Shown here: positions 1-8,939 of the stretch, piece after piece | Layout: each line of letters opens with the position of its first letter | Numbering within the stretch: the first letter of the stretch is position 1 | Notes under the pieces: model-generated | The model's input: only the letters and a program-made list of their open reading frames with translations | Databases searched by the model: none | Told to the model about the DNA's origin: nothing | Translations under genes and position numbers: made by a program | From: Umezawaea beigongshangensis | Lineage (GTDB): Bacteria > Actinomycetota > Actinomycetes > Mycobacteriales > Pseudonocardiaceae | Direction: 5' to 3' | DNA: 64,000 nucleotides | NCBI RefSeq assembly: GCF_016464305.1 | Contig: NZ_JAEIOJ010000009.1 | Location: 62,001-126,000, forward strand

Positions 1-148
1 TGACCCCCTCGGGAAGGCCTGGCGCGACGGCGGCCACCGAGGCGTCGGTGCTGCCGGTGACCACGACCCGGTGGCCACGTCCGGCGAGCAGTTGCGCGGT
101 GGCCAGGCCGATGCCGCTGGTGCCACCGGTGATCAGTGCGTTGGGCAT
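1..148 (-). CDS. SDR family oxidoreductase, N-terminal part (runs off the window)
   Basis: Only the first 49 codons are inside the window. The frame opens with ATG at 148 behind a GGAGGAA ribosome site and reads MPNALITGGTSGIGLATA, which carries the TGGTSGIG glycine-rich nucleotide-binding motif of classical short-chain dehydrogenases, followed by the beta2 segment GHRVVVTGS. The active-site Ser-Tyr-Lys lies outside, so the substrate cannot be inferred. It lies just downstream of another SDR gene on the same strand (33-base gap), so the two are probably co-transcribed. Confidence 0.85.
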   Translation of the reverse strand, partial: MPNALITGGTSGIGLATAQLLAGRGHRVVVTGSTDASVAAVAPGLPEGV

Positions 149-181
149 GGGGTTCCTCCGGGCTCGGGGTGGGAGAACGGG

Positions 182-925
182 TCAGAGCTGGGTGTAGCCA
201 CCGTCCACCGCCAGCTCGACGCCGGTGGTGTAGGTGGCGTCGAAGGCGAGGAACGCGGCCGCCGTGGCGATCTCGACAGGGGTGCCGAGACGCCGCAACG
301 GGTTCTCCGCGACCCGCTGCGCGATGAACTCCGCGGCGGCTTCCGGGCTCATCTCCTTCTCGAGGACCCCTGTGTCGATCGGTCCGGGGCTGATCGCGTT
401 GACCCGGATCTCCCGGCTGGTCAGCTCGGCGGCGAAGCTGCGAGCCAGGGAACGCAGCGCCGCCTTGCCGGCCGCGTACGCACTGGTGGTGGGGATGCCC
501 ATGACGTTCGCGGCCGAGGTCGTGAGGACGACCCCGGCGCCCCTGTTCAGCAACCGGGCGAGCTTCTGCACCGTGAAGTAGGCACCCTTGACGTTGACGT
601 CGAACACTTCGTCGTACGCCTTCTCGGTCATCTCCTCCAGCGGCGCGGTGCGAGTGATGCCGGCGTTCACGAAGAGCGCGTCGAGGGAACCGAATTCCGC
701 CAGCACCTGTTCGGCCAGCGAGTCCAGGTCCTCCAGCGAAGCCACGTCGCCGCGAACGGTCAACGCGTTCGCTCCGAGCTTCTCGCGGGCGGCGTCGAGC
801 CGTTCCTGAGAGCGGCCGGTGATCACGACCCGCGCGCCGCGCTCCACCAGGAACTCGGCGATTCCGAGTCCGAGTCCGCTGGCTCCGCCGGTGATCACGG
901 CGTGCTTTCCGGTGTACACACCCAT
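182..925 (-). CDS. SDR family oxidoreductase (classical, NAD(P)-dependent)
   Basis: A 247-residue short-chain dehydrogenase, the usual length for the classical class. The start at 925 is chosen because AGGAGA stands 8 bases upstream and MGVYTGKHAVITGG begins right at the Rossmann fold; an open extension further upstream has no SD. Visible motifs are TGGASGLG near residue 13, NAG near 85, and the active-site Ser followed by YAAGK (YxxxK). The C-terminal end LAVDGGYTQL is typical of the family. The reaction is reversible NAD(P)-dependent oxidation of a hydroxyl; the substrate is unknown. It is followed by a second SDR gene. Confidence 0.92.
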   Translation of the reverse strand: MGVYTGKHAVITGGASGLGLGIAEFLVERGARVVITGRSQERLDAAREKLGANALTVRGDVASLEDLDSLAEQVLAEFGSLDALFVNAGITRTAPLEEMTEKAYDEVFDVNVKGAYFTVQKLARLLNRGAGVVLTTSAANVMGIPTTSAYAAGKAALRSLARSFAAELTSREIRVNAISPGPIDTGVLEKEMSPEAAAEFIAQRVAENPLRRLGTPVEIATAAAFLAFDATYTTGVELAVDGGYTQL

Positions 926-1509
926 CCTGATGTCTCCTGTGATTGGTTTCGCTGAGCTTCGAGGGTTCATCGCCGGTCGGGCGGTGGTGATCGTTCGAGT
1001 GTCGGTGACGGGCGAGGTCCACTGTGGAGGGAGGATGGCGAGCCCTCGGTCTCGGCCAGCCCGGACTCGCGCGGCGGCTGCATCGTGGACGAGCTGGAAG
1101 CCGGTGAAGCGCACCGTCCTGCCTTGCCAGACGCGGCCAGAGAACATCGCCAGGCCACCGTGCCTCTGGCGGTGTTCCCCTCCACGACTCGATCTCCGTG
1201 TCCGGTTCGCCCGGTGCGCAGAAGCTCGCCCATCAAGTCAGACCCAGCTCTCGCGGTGCCGGATCTGTCCCTGCGGGATTCCGGCATCACGACGTTGCGC
1301 GCTCTGGCCTCCGGCACGCCGACCACCGGTGCGGTGGTCGGGATGTCACCGAGGTCCATCTGGTCACCGACCTGCTCGAACCCGAACGGCTGATCGTAGA
1401 ACGACCGCAGCGGCCCGGGTCGGTCGTGCGCACACCCACGTGGTGAACGCCCCGGATCACGGGCCTCCTCGGAAAACCGGTGGGCCCGGCCAGGACAGGC
1501 GGCCTGGTG
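926..1509. other. 583-bp stretch without a recognisable gene
   Basis: This gap separates the SDR and aldo/keto reductase genes, both on the minus strand. Short open frames exist on both strands, but none has an SD plus a family signature. A patch near 1,340-1,440 reads protein-like on the plus strand (DVTEVHLVTDLLEPERLIVE) and may be a gene relic; I cannot assign it. Confidence 0.5.
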
Positions 1510-2574
1510 TCAGCGGCGGGTTTCGATCTTCATTTCTCCGTGGGCCGCCATGCGGATGTGGTCGCTCGCGAGCAGGTCGTGCGGGTTGCCGAGGCTGATC
1601 GCGCTGACCTCGTCGAGGCGGGCGAGCTGATCATCGGTCAGCTCGACCTGCAAGGTGTCCAGGTTGCCCTGCAGTTGGTCAGGAGTACGTGCGCCGACGA
1701 TCGGCGCCGCGACGTCCGGGTTTCGCAGAACCCACGCCAGTGCGACCTGGGCCGGTGTGCGGTCCTGCTCGACCGCGATGTCCCGCACGACGTCGGCGAT
1801 GCCGAGCGTGCGTTCGGTCACCATGCCCAGGTTCGCGTTGAAGCTCTTGCGGTTGCTCTCGCCGGGTTCGGTGCTCGCCGGGGTGAGGTCGGCGCGACCG
1901 TACTTGCCGGACAACACGCCGCCGCCCAGCGGTGAGAACGGGGTCACGCCCAGCCCCATCCCGCGGGCCATGGGGATGAGGTCGCGTTCCGCGTCCCGGT
2001 TGATGAGGCTGTATTCGACCTGCAGTGCGATCAGTGGCGACCAGCCGCGCAGGTCGGCGACGGCCTGCATGCGCGAGATCTCCCAGGCCGGGACGTTGGA
2101 CATCGCCACGTAGAGGACCTTGCCCTGGCGGACCACGTCGTCCAGGGCGCGGAGGATCTCCTCGACCGGTGTCGTGAAGTCCCACACGTGCAGGTACAGC
2201 AGGTCGATGTAGTCCGTGCCGAGTTGCCGCAGGCTGGCCTCGACCGACGAGAACAGGCTCTTGCGGTGCGGCCCGCCCGAGTTGGGGTCGCCGGGCGTGC
2301 GCAAGGTGGAGTACTTCGTGGCCAGGACCAGGCTTTCGCGCTGGCCACGGCTGAACTCCCCCACCAGCCGTTCAGAGCTTCCGTTGGTGTAGGTGGGAGC
2401 GGTGTCGATGAAGTTGCCGCCGTTCTCGAGGTAGGTGTCGAACAGCACGCGGGCATCGTCCTGCCCGGCGCCCCAGCCCCACTCGGTGCCGAACGTCGCG
2501 GTGCCGAGCGCCAGCGGGGAGACGCGGAGTCCGGAACGACCCAGCAACCGGTAGGTGTTCAGGGTGAGGGGCAT
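1510..2574 (-). CDS. Aldo/keto reductase
   Basis: A 354-residue NADPH-dependent aldo/keto reductase of the voltage-gated-channel-beta/YghZ-like type. The start at 2574 has AGGAGAG 6 bases upstream. The catalytic tetrad is visible: Asp57 in FIDTAP, Tyr62, Lys87 in ATKYS, and the His in LLYLHVWD. The late phosphate-binding region (PIVGARTPDQLQGNL) is present. It is divergent from a TetR gene, with paired TTAAGTACA inverted repeats in the 170-bp gap, so TetR control is likely. Substrate unknown; reduction of an aldehyde or ketone is the family role. Confidence 0.93.
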   Translation of the reverse strand: MPLTLNTYRLLGRSGLRVSPLALGTATFGTEWGWGAGQDDARVLFDTYLENGGNFIDTAPTYTNGSSERLVGEFSRGQRESLVLATKYSTLRTPGDPNSGGPHRKSLFSSVEASLRQLGTDYIDLLYLHVWDFTTPVEEILRALDDVVRQGKVLYVAMSNVPAWEISRMQAVADLRGWSPLIALQVEYSLINRDAERDLIPMARGMGLGVTPFSPLGGGVLSGKYGRADLTPASTEPGESNRKSFNANLGMVTERTLGIADVVRDIAVEQDRTPAQVALAWVLRNPDVAAPIVGARTPDQLQGNLDTLQVELTDDQLARLDEVSAISLGNPHDLLASDHIRMAAHGEMKIETRR

Positions 2575-2650
2575 CGAACTCTCCTGTGCTTGGTGAGCTC
2601 TGCGTGACAGATCGGCGTGGGTGCGGGCCTGCCACACGAGAGCGGGACAC

Positions 2651-2712
2651 TTAAGTACAACGTCTGTGTACATAAGCTAGCGAAGGGGGCGCGATCCCGC
2701 AAGTTAAGTACA
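2651..2712. promoter_or_regulatory. Probable TetR operator between the AKR and TetR genes
   Basis: TTAAGTACA (2651-2659) faces TGTACATAA (2667-2675), an inverted repeat with one mismatch and a 7-base spacer. A third TTAAGTACA half-site lies at 2704-2712. The repeats sit in the AT-richer divergent gap, where both promoters must lie. That the neighbouring TetR protein binds them is inference. Confidence 0.6.
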
Positions 2713-2732
2713 CCGATCATTACCGGAGCTCG

Positions 2733-2738
2733 TATACT
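2733..2738 (+). promoter_or_regulatory. -10 box of a probably leaderless TetR transcript
   Basis: TATACT ends 6 bases before the ATG at 2745, the spacing at which transcription starts on the A of the start codon. No Shine-Dalgarno sequence precedes the ATG, in keeping with a leaderless mRNA. Confidence 0.55.
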
Positions 2739-2744
2739 GGCGTC

Positions 2745-3359
2745 ATGGCCGAGCTGGAGATGGGCCCGTCTAGCCGACGACGCGGTAGGGGCGCTCGCGA
2801 GCGCATCCTGGAGACGTCAGAGCGCCTGTTCCGCGAGCAGGGGATCGGCAACACCGGTATGGATCAGCTCTCCGCCGAGGCGCAGGTGTCCAAACGCACC
2901 GTGTACCAGCACTTCGGCGGCAAGAACGAGCTTGTGGCCGAGTACTTGCGCCGGCGCGACCCCGACACCATGCCCGAGGTCTTCGACCGCGACGACCTGT
3001 CTCCGCGCGACCGGCTGCTCGCGGCGTTCGACAAGCCCCGATCGGTGCCCCCGAACGAAACGACACCGCTGTGCCCCTTCATCGCGGCTGCCGTCGAGAT
3101 CGCCGACCCGGAGGACCCCGGGCGCAGGTGCGCGCACGACTACAAGATGTCGGTCGCCACCCGCTTCGCCGAGACCGCTCGCCAGGCCGGTGCCACCGAC
3201 CCCGAACGACTCGGCGAACAGCTGGCTCTGCTGTTGGACGGCGCCTCGGCGCGCACCAGAGCACTCGACACCGAGACTCTCCCGACTGCTGCGGCCATCG
3301 CGGCGATCCTCATCGACAACGCCCTCCGCGATGAGGAGTCCGAAGCTGCCGGGGCCTGA
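2745..3359 (+). CDS. TetR/AcrR family transcriptional regulator
   Basis: A 204-residue regulator. The N-terminal TetR HTH runs about residues 16-62 (RERILETSERLFREQG, then MDQLSAEAQVSKRTVYQHFGGKNEL), where KRTVYQHF is the recognition helix. The rest is the helical ligand and dimer domain. It is divergent from the aldo/keto reductase and probably represses that gene and itself through the TTAAGTACA repeats. The start is favoured by the -10 box 6 bases upstream. The ligand is unknown. Confidence 0.92.
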   Translation: MAELEMGPSSRRRGRGARERILETSERLFREQGIGNTGMDQLSAEAQVSKRTVYQHFGGKNELVAEYLRRRDPDTMPEVFDRDDLSPRDRLLAAFDKPRSVPPNETTPLCPFIAAAVEIADPEDPGRRCAHDYKMSVATRFAETARQAGATDPERLGEQLALLLDGASARTRALDTETLPTAAAIAAILIDNALRDEESEAAGA

Positions 3360-3554
3360 CCACGAAGCCCGACGCTCGTCATCACTCGTTCGAGCCGGTA
3401 GCACCTGGCGAAGGGAAGAACGAGAAGCTCCATCGCGTGCGGCGCTGTCGTGAACGGTCCGGCTGGCCACGTGCCGGAACAGACCACGGCACCGTCGATC
3501 GAACAGGTGCCTTCCACGACCGCCAGCTCATCGATCCTGCGCCGCTACGCGCAG

Positions 3555-4049
3555 TCAGGGGGAGCTTTGTGAGCTGCCGCCACCGGGGTGCTCGCGCAAC
3601 CAGAACTCCAGGACGGTCGCGTCGCAGCCGGGCAGGACCGCGACACGTCGACCGGTCCGGGCGTCGGTGATGATCGTGGCGTAGCGGTGGCGTCGGCGCA
3701 GGGCGAAGTCGTCCACACCGATCCCCCGCGGGACCATCAGTTCGGGCAGCGGCAGGCGTCGTGGACGGCGCGACGCGGTGCTGCGGGGCACCGGCCTGGC
3801 CAACGAGCTGGCCAGGCGCGCGGTCGCCCGACCACACAACCCCTGCGCCACGTGGGACATCTGTCCGACCAGCCGCACCGTCCGGCGGTGGTGCCCGTGC
3901 ACCTTCGCCGTCGCGGTCCCGCACACGCCACGGCCACGTCCCGAGTGCGGGCCGGGACCACCACCATGCCGCTGTTCTCCGCCACGTCGAACGACCAGCG
4001 CCAGCAGTCCGGGAAACATCGTTCCCACGAGGGAGTCGACATCCATCAC
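3555..4049 (-). pseudogene. ISL3-family transposase remnant
   Basis: The start reads MMDVDSLVGTMFPGLLALVV and the end GVDDFALRRRHRYAT...WLREHPG, both typical of ISL3 transposases. In between the frame changes at least twice: DVAENSGMVVVPARTRDVAVAC is in another register. The C-terminal half of a normal ~400-500 residue transposase is absent. Dead IS fragment. Confidence 0.75.
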
Positions 4050-4189
4050 AAGATCATGATCTTGGCCGACTGCTCGACGTCATCACCGACCACGGGTCAG
4101 AGCCGAACGAGCGGTGCAGGTCGGGGTTGAGGGGGTCAGCTGCGTCCGGCGGCCAGGCGGCCGTCGAAGGTGATCCCGAAGGCTCGGAC

Positions 4190-4830
4190 ACCGCGGCTGT
4201 TGAGCAGCTCTCAGCGCTCGCCGCACCCGAGCAAGCGGCATCTCCGCATCGGGGGAACTCGCTGGCGGTAGCGAGTCCGCGCGTTCGCCGAGGGCTCGGA
4301 TGCGAGCATGCGCCCGTTGACCGCCTTCTGCCCCCGTGACAGCCGCGGTCGTGCGGCGTGATGGCGGGCCGCGGTCAGGTCGCGGACAGCTCCGGGCAGC
4401 GCAGCCGAGGCCCGCACCAGCTGGCCCGTCGGGTCGGTGAGGACTTGGACGTTGACGCCGTGGCGACGGCGTTTGCCCGACCAGTACGGCTTCTGGTCGG
4501 CGAGGCGGTCGATCGGGACCAGGGTGCCGTCGAGGATCGCGCAGGCCAGGCGGGCGGCGCGTTCACCGGCGGCGTGGAGCTCCTCGGCCGGGGCGGCGAG
4601 CAGGTCCGCCGCTTCGCGGACGTAGCGCCAGACGGTGCTCAGGGAGATGCCGAACTCGGCGGCGAGGCGGGTTCGGGTGTCACCGCCTGCGCAGGTGCGC
4701 GAGCACGAGCAGCGCCCGACGACCAGGGTCGCGTCGCCGCCAACGAGACCGACGCCGAGTCCGCTCCGCGCGGATCAGGTCGCCCAGGCGGACGAGGGTG
4801 CAGGTGGACAACGGATCGTGGTCGATCGCT
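4190..4830 (-). pseudogene. IS5-family (DDE_Tnp_4 type) transposase remnant
   Basis: Pieces in different frames read ALLVLAHLR, then AAEFGISLSTVWRYVREAA (HTH), then ILDGTLVPIDRLADQKPYWS with the catalytic Asp, GVNVQVLTDPTGQLVRA and LPGAVRDLTAAR. These are the ordered blocks of the HTH plus DDE_Tnp_4 transposases. At least two frameshifts and loss of the C-terminus make it inactive. No terminal repeats were found. Confidence 0.7.
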
Positions 4831-4986
4831 GTCCTACCGGGAGCCTCGTCCACCGCGCTTCCCACCGCTCGGCCTGCGCCGCGAGCTGCGACGTGACGAT
4901 GAAGAAGGGCTGAGGGTTGCACCTTCCGTAGCGGCATGTGGTCCAGTGGACTCACGTCCCGATCCCTTGAGGAAAGGTTCCTGCTC

Positions 4987-5895
4987 GTGCATTCGTCTTT
5001 CATGCCACCCCGCCAGGTCAAGATCGGTGACGCGGCGGCCTTCGTCGGCAGCACGCCACGGGCGATTCGCCACTACCACGAGATCGGCCTGCTCCCCGAG
5101 CCCGAGCGGGGCGGTGATGACCGCCGACGCTACGGGTACGAGGACATGATCCGCCTGCTGTGGATTCGCAAGATGGCCAACGCCGGGATCGGCCTGGACG
5201 ACATCCGTGACGCCTTCACCACCGGCACGGCGTCCGCCGGTGCGGACAGCGGAGACGGTGTCGCGGGCATCCTGCAGCGGGTGGAGGAGACCCTCGCCGA
5301 GCAGGAGGCGGAACTGCGACGGCAACGGACCGCCGTGCAGCGGATGCGCACCGAAGGCAGCCGGATGGGCCTGCTCTCCGACCTCGTCACCGAACGCCTC
5401 ACGAGCCTGCCCGAAGGCTCCCTGCGTCAGGCGGACCTGGACAGTCTGCTGGTCACCGAGCGGATCTTCGGCCCGCTCGGCGCGGCCGTCCAGGCCACCC
5501 GCTTCGTCGTCCTGGCCACGCATCCCGCCCTGCGGGAGGAGTCCGACCGCATCGACGACGCCGAGGAGGCGCTCGATGACAGCGTCGCCGTCGATGATCC
5601 ACGGGTGGCTCAGGTGGCCGTGGAGCGGCACGCCTTCGAAAGCGCCCTGCAGGCCGTCATCGAGGAGTCCGGTCTGGGCGAGGACGACGACGCCCTATTC
5701 GACGCCTGGGACACCGTGCACTCTGCTACCGCCGAGGACGACGAGGCCGACCTCAGCTCCGGCAGGCGGGAGGCTGACTCCATGAGCGCGTTCGAAGCCG
5801 TCGGCAAGATGCCGTACGACTTCTCCCCGGCCCGCCTGCGCTGTGTGGAACTGGCCGAAGAGCTGTCCGCCCGGGACTCACCCACCACCTGGTGA
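4987..5895 (+). CDS. MerR family transcriptional regulator
   Basis: A 302-residue regulator. The GTG at 4987 is chosen because GAGGAAAGG lies 9 bases upstream; MPPRQVKIGDAA follows almost at once. Residues about 10-75 form the MerR winged HTH: VGSTPRAIRHYHEIGLLPEP, then RRRYGYEDMIRLLWIRKM. A long helix with EQEAELRRQRTAVQRMR follows (dimer coiled coil). The C-terminal region of about 170 residues is acidic and helical with no CXXC or similar metal site, so the effector is probably not a metal. No obvious target gene is adjacent. Confidence 0.9.
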   Translation: MHSSFMPPRQVKIGDAAAFVGSTPRAIRHYHEIGLLPEPERGGDDRRRYGYEDMIRLLWIRKMANAGIGLDDIRDAFTTGTASAGADSGDGVAGILQRVEETLAEQEAELRRQRTAVQRMRTEGSRMGLLSDLVTERLTSLPEGSLRQADLDSLLVTERIFGPLGAAVQATRFVVLATHPALREESDRIDDAEEALDDSVAVDDPRVAQVAVERHAFESALQAVIEESGLGEDDDALFDAWDTVHSATAEDDEADLSSGRREADSMSAFEAVGKMPYDFSPARLRCVELAEELSARDSPTTW

Positions 5896-6214
5896 AGCGA
5901 AGGTGATCTGACGCTCTCCGGTTGTGGTGGAGGGCTGAAGGGCGCGTGCGCGGGCCTGCTGCCGAAGTGCTGTGTCGTCGCACCACAGCGGCACACCGCG
6001 CTGCTGGCCACCGCGATCGTCTCCTGCGCAGCACGTCGATCGCGGGCGGCACCGCGTCCGGGTCGCTTCTCGACCGCTGGACCTGTTCGGCCTTGGCCGG
6101 CATCCGGCAGCGGGAGCCCGGATCGCGCAGCTCGCCGTGGGCGATGTGACGCCACCCGTCCAGCAAGGCGCGGAGGGCGGCCAGGTCCTCGGGTGTCGTG
6201 ACGTGCTCCGGCAC
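5753..6214 (-). CDS. Hypothetical protein, probably frameshifted
   Basis: The GTG at 6214 lies 6 bases after the stop of the preceding same-strand ORF. The first ~62 codons (MPEHVTTPEDLAALRALLDG...) have the high third-position GC of real genes here. After about codon 62 the signal moves to another frame (ETIAVASSAVCRCGATTQHF), suggesting a one-base indel, and the listed frame then runs antisense into the MerR 3' end. I recognise no family. Confidence 0.3.
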   Translation of the reverse strand: MPEHVTTPEDLAALRALLDGWRHIAHGELRDPGSRCRMPAKAEQVQRSRSDPDAVPPAIDVLRRRRSRWPAARCAAVVRRHSTSAAGPRTRPSALHHNRRASDHLRFTRWWVSPGRTALRPVPHSAGGPGRSRTASCRRLRTRSWSQPPACRS

Positions 6215-6220
6215 CGGTTC

Positions 6221-6580
6221 TCACTCGCGGTCGAACACCGCGGTCACCACCGGGACCGCTGTCCGTGCGGCCGGTTCTCCACCGGACGGGACCGCGGCCT
6301 CGGGCTGCGGTCTGCCGATCGTCTCGGCGATCGCGGACGAGTCGATCTGGCTGCGTCCCCGGCGCAGGAGGTCGGCGAGCTCGCGGTTCGTGCGGCCACG
6401 CGGCCGATCGTTCGCCACCACGCCCGGATCGTGGGTGGACCTGCGCGTCCTAGGCCGCTCAGGGCGCGAGATGGACGTCCGAGGTGGCTCGTCGTGCACC
6501 AGGCTCGAACTCGTCCGGACCACACCTCCACCGGCCAGGGCCTCGAACTGGTCGCGCAACCGCTCGAACGCGGCGACCAC
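6221..6580 (-). CDS. Hypothetical protein, 119 residues
   Basis: An open frame with consistently high GC at third positions, starting GTG at 6580 directly after an in-frame stop and ending TGA at 6221. It reads VVAAFERLRDQFEALAGGG, a basic middle, then TNRELADLLRRGRSQIDSSA. No SD is obvious. It appears translationally coupled to the next ORF at 6214. No family recognised; it could be a relic of a mobile-element accessory gene. Confidence 0.35.
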   Translation of the reverse strand: MVAAFERLRDQFEALAGGGVVRTSSSLVHDEPPRTSISRPERPRTRRSTHDPGVVANDRPRGRTNRELADLLRRGRSQIDSSAIAETIGRPQPEAAVPSGGEPAARTAVPVVTAVFDRE

Positions 6581-6667
6581 GTGGCTGCGACGCCGCCGTC
6601 GTCACCGCGCCCACCACCGACTTCCCCACCCACCCCTCAGTCACCACGACACAGGAGACGACCACCG

Positions 6668-7360
6668 GTGAGCAAGATCCTGATCGTCATGTCCGCGGCC
6701 AGCACCTGGGAGCGCACCGACGGCTCGCTGTACCCGACCGGGTACTGGGCCGAGGAACTCGCAGTGCCGCACGAGAAGCTCGTCGCCGCGGGCTACACCG
6801 TCGACTTCGCCTCCCCCGGCGGGGTGCTCCAGCCGCTCGACGCGCACAGCGCCGATCCCGAGATCGCCGGACCGGACTGCGCGCACCACGTAGCGCACGC
6901 CGAGCGGGCCCTGCGCGAGTTCGGACCGCTGCTCGCGCTCGACGAGGTCGACGTCGACGACTACATCGCGGTGGTGCTGCCCGGCGGGCACGGTCCGGTG
7001 GTCGACCTGCACCAGGACGCCGCCCTCGGTCGGCTGCTCACCGCGGCCGACTCGGCCGGGAAGATCATCGCGGCCGTCTGCCACGGACCGGCCGCTCTGC
7101 TGTCCGCCGTCGCCCCCGACGGCGAGTGGCTGTTCGCCGGGCGGGAGATGACGGCCTTCACCGACGAGGAGGAGGAGCTGTTCGGCACCGCCGAGGGCGC
7201 TCCCTGGCTGCTGGCCGGTCGGCTGCGCGACAGGGGCGCGAAGCACTCGGGCGGACCTGCCTACCAGCCCTACACCGTGCGCGACGGAAACCTGTTCACC
7301 GGCCAGAACCCCGCCTCGAGCGGCCCCATGACCGACGCCGTCATCACGGCGCTGGCCTGA
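6668..7360 (+). CDS. DJ-1/PfpI family protein (Hsp31-like, class I amidotransferase fold)
   Basis: A 230-residue protein whose GTG start at 6668 is set by AGGAG 10 bases upstream and by MSKILIVMSAA beginning the first beta strand. The nucleophile elbow AAVCHGPAALL gives the catalytic Cys, with the acidic partner expected in PGGHGPVVDL and HGP. The size and the long insert after DFASPGG match Hsp31/glyoxalase-III-like members, which handle methylglyoxal or protein damage; the precise activity is inference. An aldehyde dehydrogenase follows on the same strand 79 bases on, which would fit aldehyde detoxification. A decayed N-terminal copy lies near 42.5 kb. Confidence 0.88.
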   Translation: MSKILIVMSAASTWERTDGSLYPTGYWAEELAVPHEKLVAAGYTVDFASPGGVLQPLDAHSADPEIAGPDCAHHVAHAERALREFGPLLALDEVDVDDYIAVVLPGGHGPVVDLHQDAALGRLLTAADSAGKIIAAVCHGPAALLSAVAPDGEWLFAGREMTAFTDEEEELFGTAEGAPWLLAGRLRDRGAKHSGGPAYQPYTVRDGNLFTGQNPASSGPMTDAVITALA

Positions 7361-7439
7361 CCACGTGCCGCCGCGGCCGGTGCCGTCCGCTCCTGCGGGC
7401 GGCACCGGCCACCTCATCACGACCACCTGAGGGAGAAGC

Positions 7440-8939
7440 ATGAGTTCCGTGGCAGAACCACTGTCCGAGTTCGACGTCGTCGGTCGCGTGGAGAAGGGGC
7501 TGCTCGTCGGCGGACGCTGGCGGCCGGCGTCGGGCGGTGACGTGTTCGTGGTGGAGAACCCCGCCACGGGCGAACCGCTGTGCGAGGTGTCCGACGCGAC
7601 GCCCGACGACGCGCTGGCCGCCCTCGACGCGGCGAACGCCGCTCAGCGGAGCTGGGCGGCCGTCTCCCCGCGCCGACGCGGTGACGTGCTGCGCCGCGCC
7701 CACGACCTGCTGGTCGAACGCGTCGAACAGTTCGCGCTGCTGATCACCCTGGAGATGGGCAAGTCGCTGGCCGAGTCCAGGGCCGAGGTCGCCTACGCCG
7801 CGGACTACCTGCGCTGGTTCGGCGAGGAGGCCGTCCGGATCGACGGCAGCTGGAAGGTCGGCCAGGACGGCACCACTCGCGTGCTGGTCGTGCGGCAACC
7901 GGTCGGTCCCTGCCTGTTGATCACACCGTGGAACGCGCCGCTGGCCATGCCCGCCCGCAAGATCGGCCCGGCCCTGGCCGCCGGGTGCACGGCGATCGTC
8001 AAGCCGGCGCCGCAGACACCGCTGACGATGGCCGCGCTGGCCGGGCTGCTGGCCGAGGCGGGGCTTCCCGACGGGGTGCTCAACGTCGTCCCCACCACGC
8101 GGGCCGCCGCCGTCACCGAGCCGCTCCTGCGGGACGGCAGGCTGCGCAAGCTGTCCTTCACCGGGTCCACCCCGGTCGGGCGGCTCCTGCTCTCCCGTGC
8201 GGCCGACACCGTCCTGCGGACCTCGATGGAGCTCGGGGGCAACGCCCCGTTCGTCGTCTGCCACGACGCCGACGTCGACGCCGCGGTCGACGGCGCGATG
8301 ACCGCCAAGCTCCGCAACATCGGCGAGGCGTGCATCGCCGCCAACCGCTTCCTCGTCCACGCCGACCTGGCCGAGGAGTTCAGCGAGAAGCTCGTCGCGC
8401 GCATGGCCACGATCACCGTGGGCGCCGGCACGGACCCCACCACCGATCTCGGACCGCTGATCGACCACGGCCAGCGGCGCAGGGTCGCCGACCTGGTCGA
8501 CGACGCCGTCACCGCGGGGGCTCGGCTGCGCGCCGGCGGCGGACTTCCGGCAGGACCGGGGTACTTCTACCCGCCGACCGTGCTCACCGACGTGCCCGCC
8601 GGCGCCCGCATCACCAGGACGGAGATCTTCGGCCCGGTCGCGGCGATCCGGACCTTCACCACCGAGGCGCAGGCGCTGCACGAGGCCAACGACACCGAGT
8701 TCGGCCTCGTGAGCTACCTCTACACGCGCGATCTGGACCGGGCGCTGCGCATGACCGAGCAGCTCGACACCGGCATGGTGGGCCTCAACCGCGGTCGCGT
8801 GTCCGACCCCAGCGCCCCGTTCGGCGGGATGAAGCAGTCCGGGAGCGGCCGCGAGGGCGGCAACACCGGTATCGACGAGTACCTGGAACAGAAGTACGTC
8901 GCCATCGACACGGGCCGGGTCGGGGACGGTGCCCGATGA
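7440..8939 (+). CDS. NAD(P)-dependent aldehyde dehydrogenase (succinate-semialdehyde DH-like)
   Basis: 499 residues, the family's full length. ATG at 7440 follows GAGGGAG. The cofactor-binding TPWNAP and KPAPQTP, FTGSTPVG, the general base Glu in MELGGNAPF, and the nucleophile Cys in GEACIAANRF are all present; EIFGPV and FGGMKQSGSGREGG complete the C-terminal part. The pattern GEACIAAN and the end motif resemble GabD-type succinate-semialdehyde dehydrogenases. Its stop overlaps the next start (ATGA), so it is coupled to the lyase gene and the two should act in one catabolic route. Confidence 0.92.
   Translation: MSSVAEPLSEFDVVGRVEKGLLVGGRWRPASGGDVFVVENPATGEPLCEVSDATPDDALAALDAANAAQRSWAAVSPRRRGDVLRRAHDLLVERVEQFALLITLEMGKSLAESRAEVAYAADYLRWFGEEAVRIDGSWKVGQDGTTRVLVVRQPVGPCLLITPWNAPLAMPARKIGPALAAGCTAIVKPAPQTPLTMAALAGLLAEAGLPDGVLNVVPTTRAAAVTEPLLRDGRLRKLSFTGSTPVGRLLLSRAADTVLRTSMELGGNAPFVVCHDADVDAAVDGAMTAKLRNIGEACIAANRFLVHADLAEEFSEKLVARMATITVGAGTDPTTDLGPLIDHGQRRRVADLVDDAVTAGARLRAGGGLPAGPGYFYPPTVLTDVPAGARITRTEIFGPVAAIRTFTTEAQALHEANDTEFGLVSYLYTRDLDRALRMTEQLDTGMVGLNRGRVSDPSAPFGGMKQSGSGREGGNTGIDEYLEQKYVAIDTGRVGDGAR

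Noticed and set aside
3365-3554. Protein-like minus-strand patch (GTWPAGPFTTAPHAMELLVLPF)
   Set aside because: No start, SD or family was found, and the frame continues antisense into the TetR gene.
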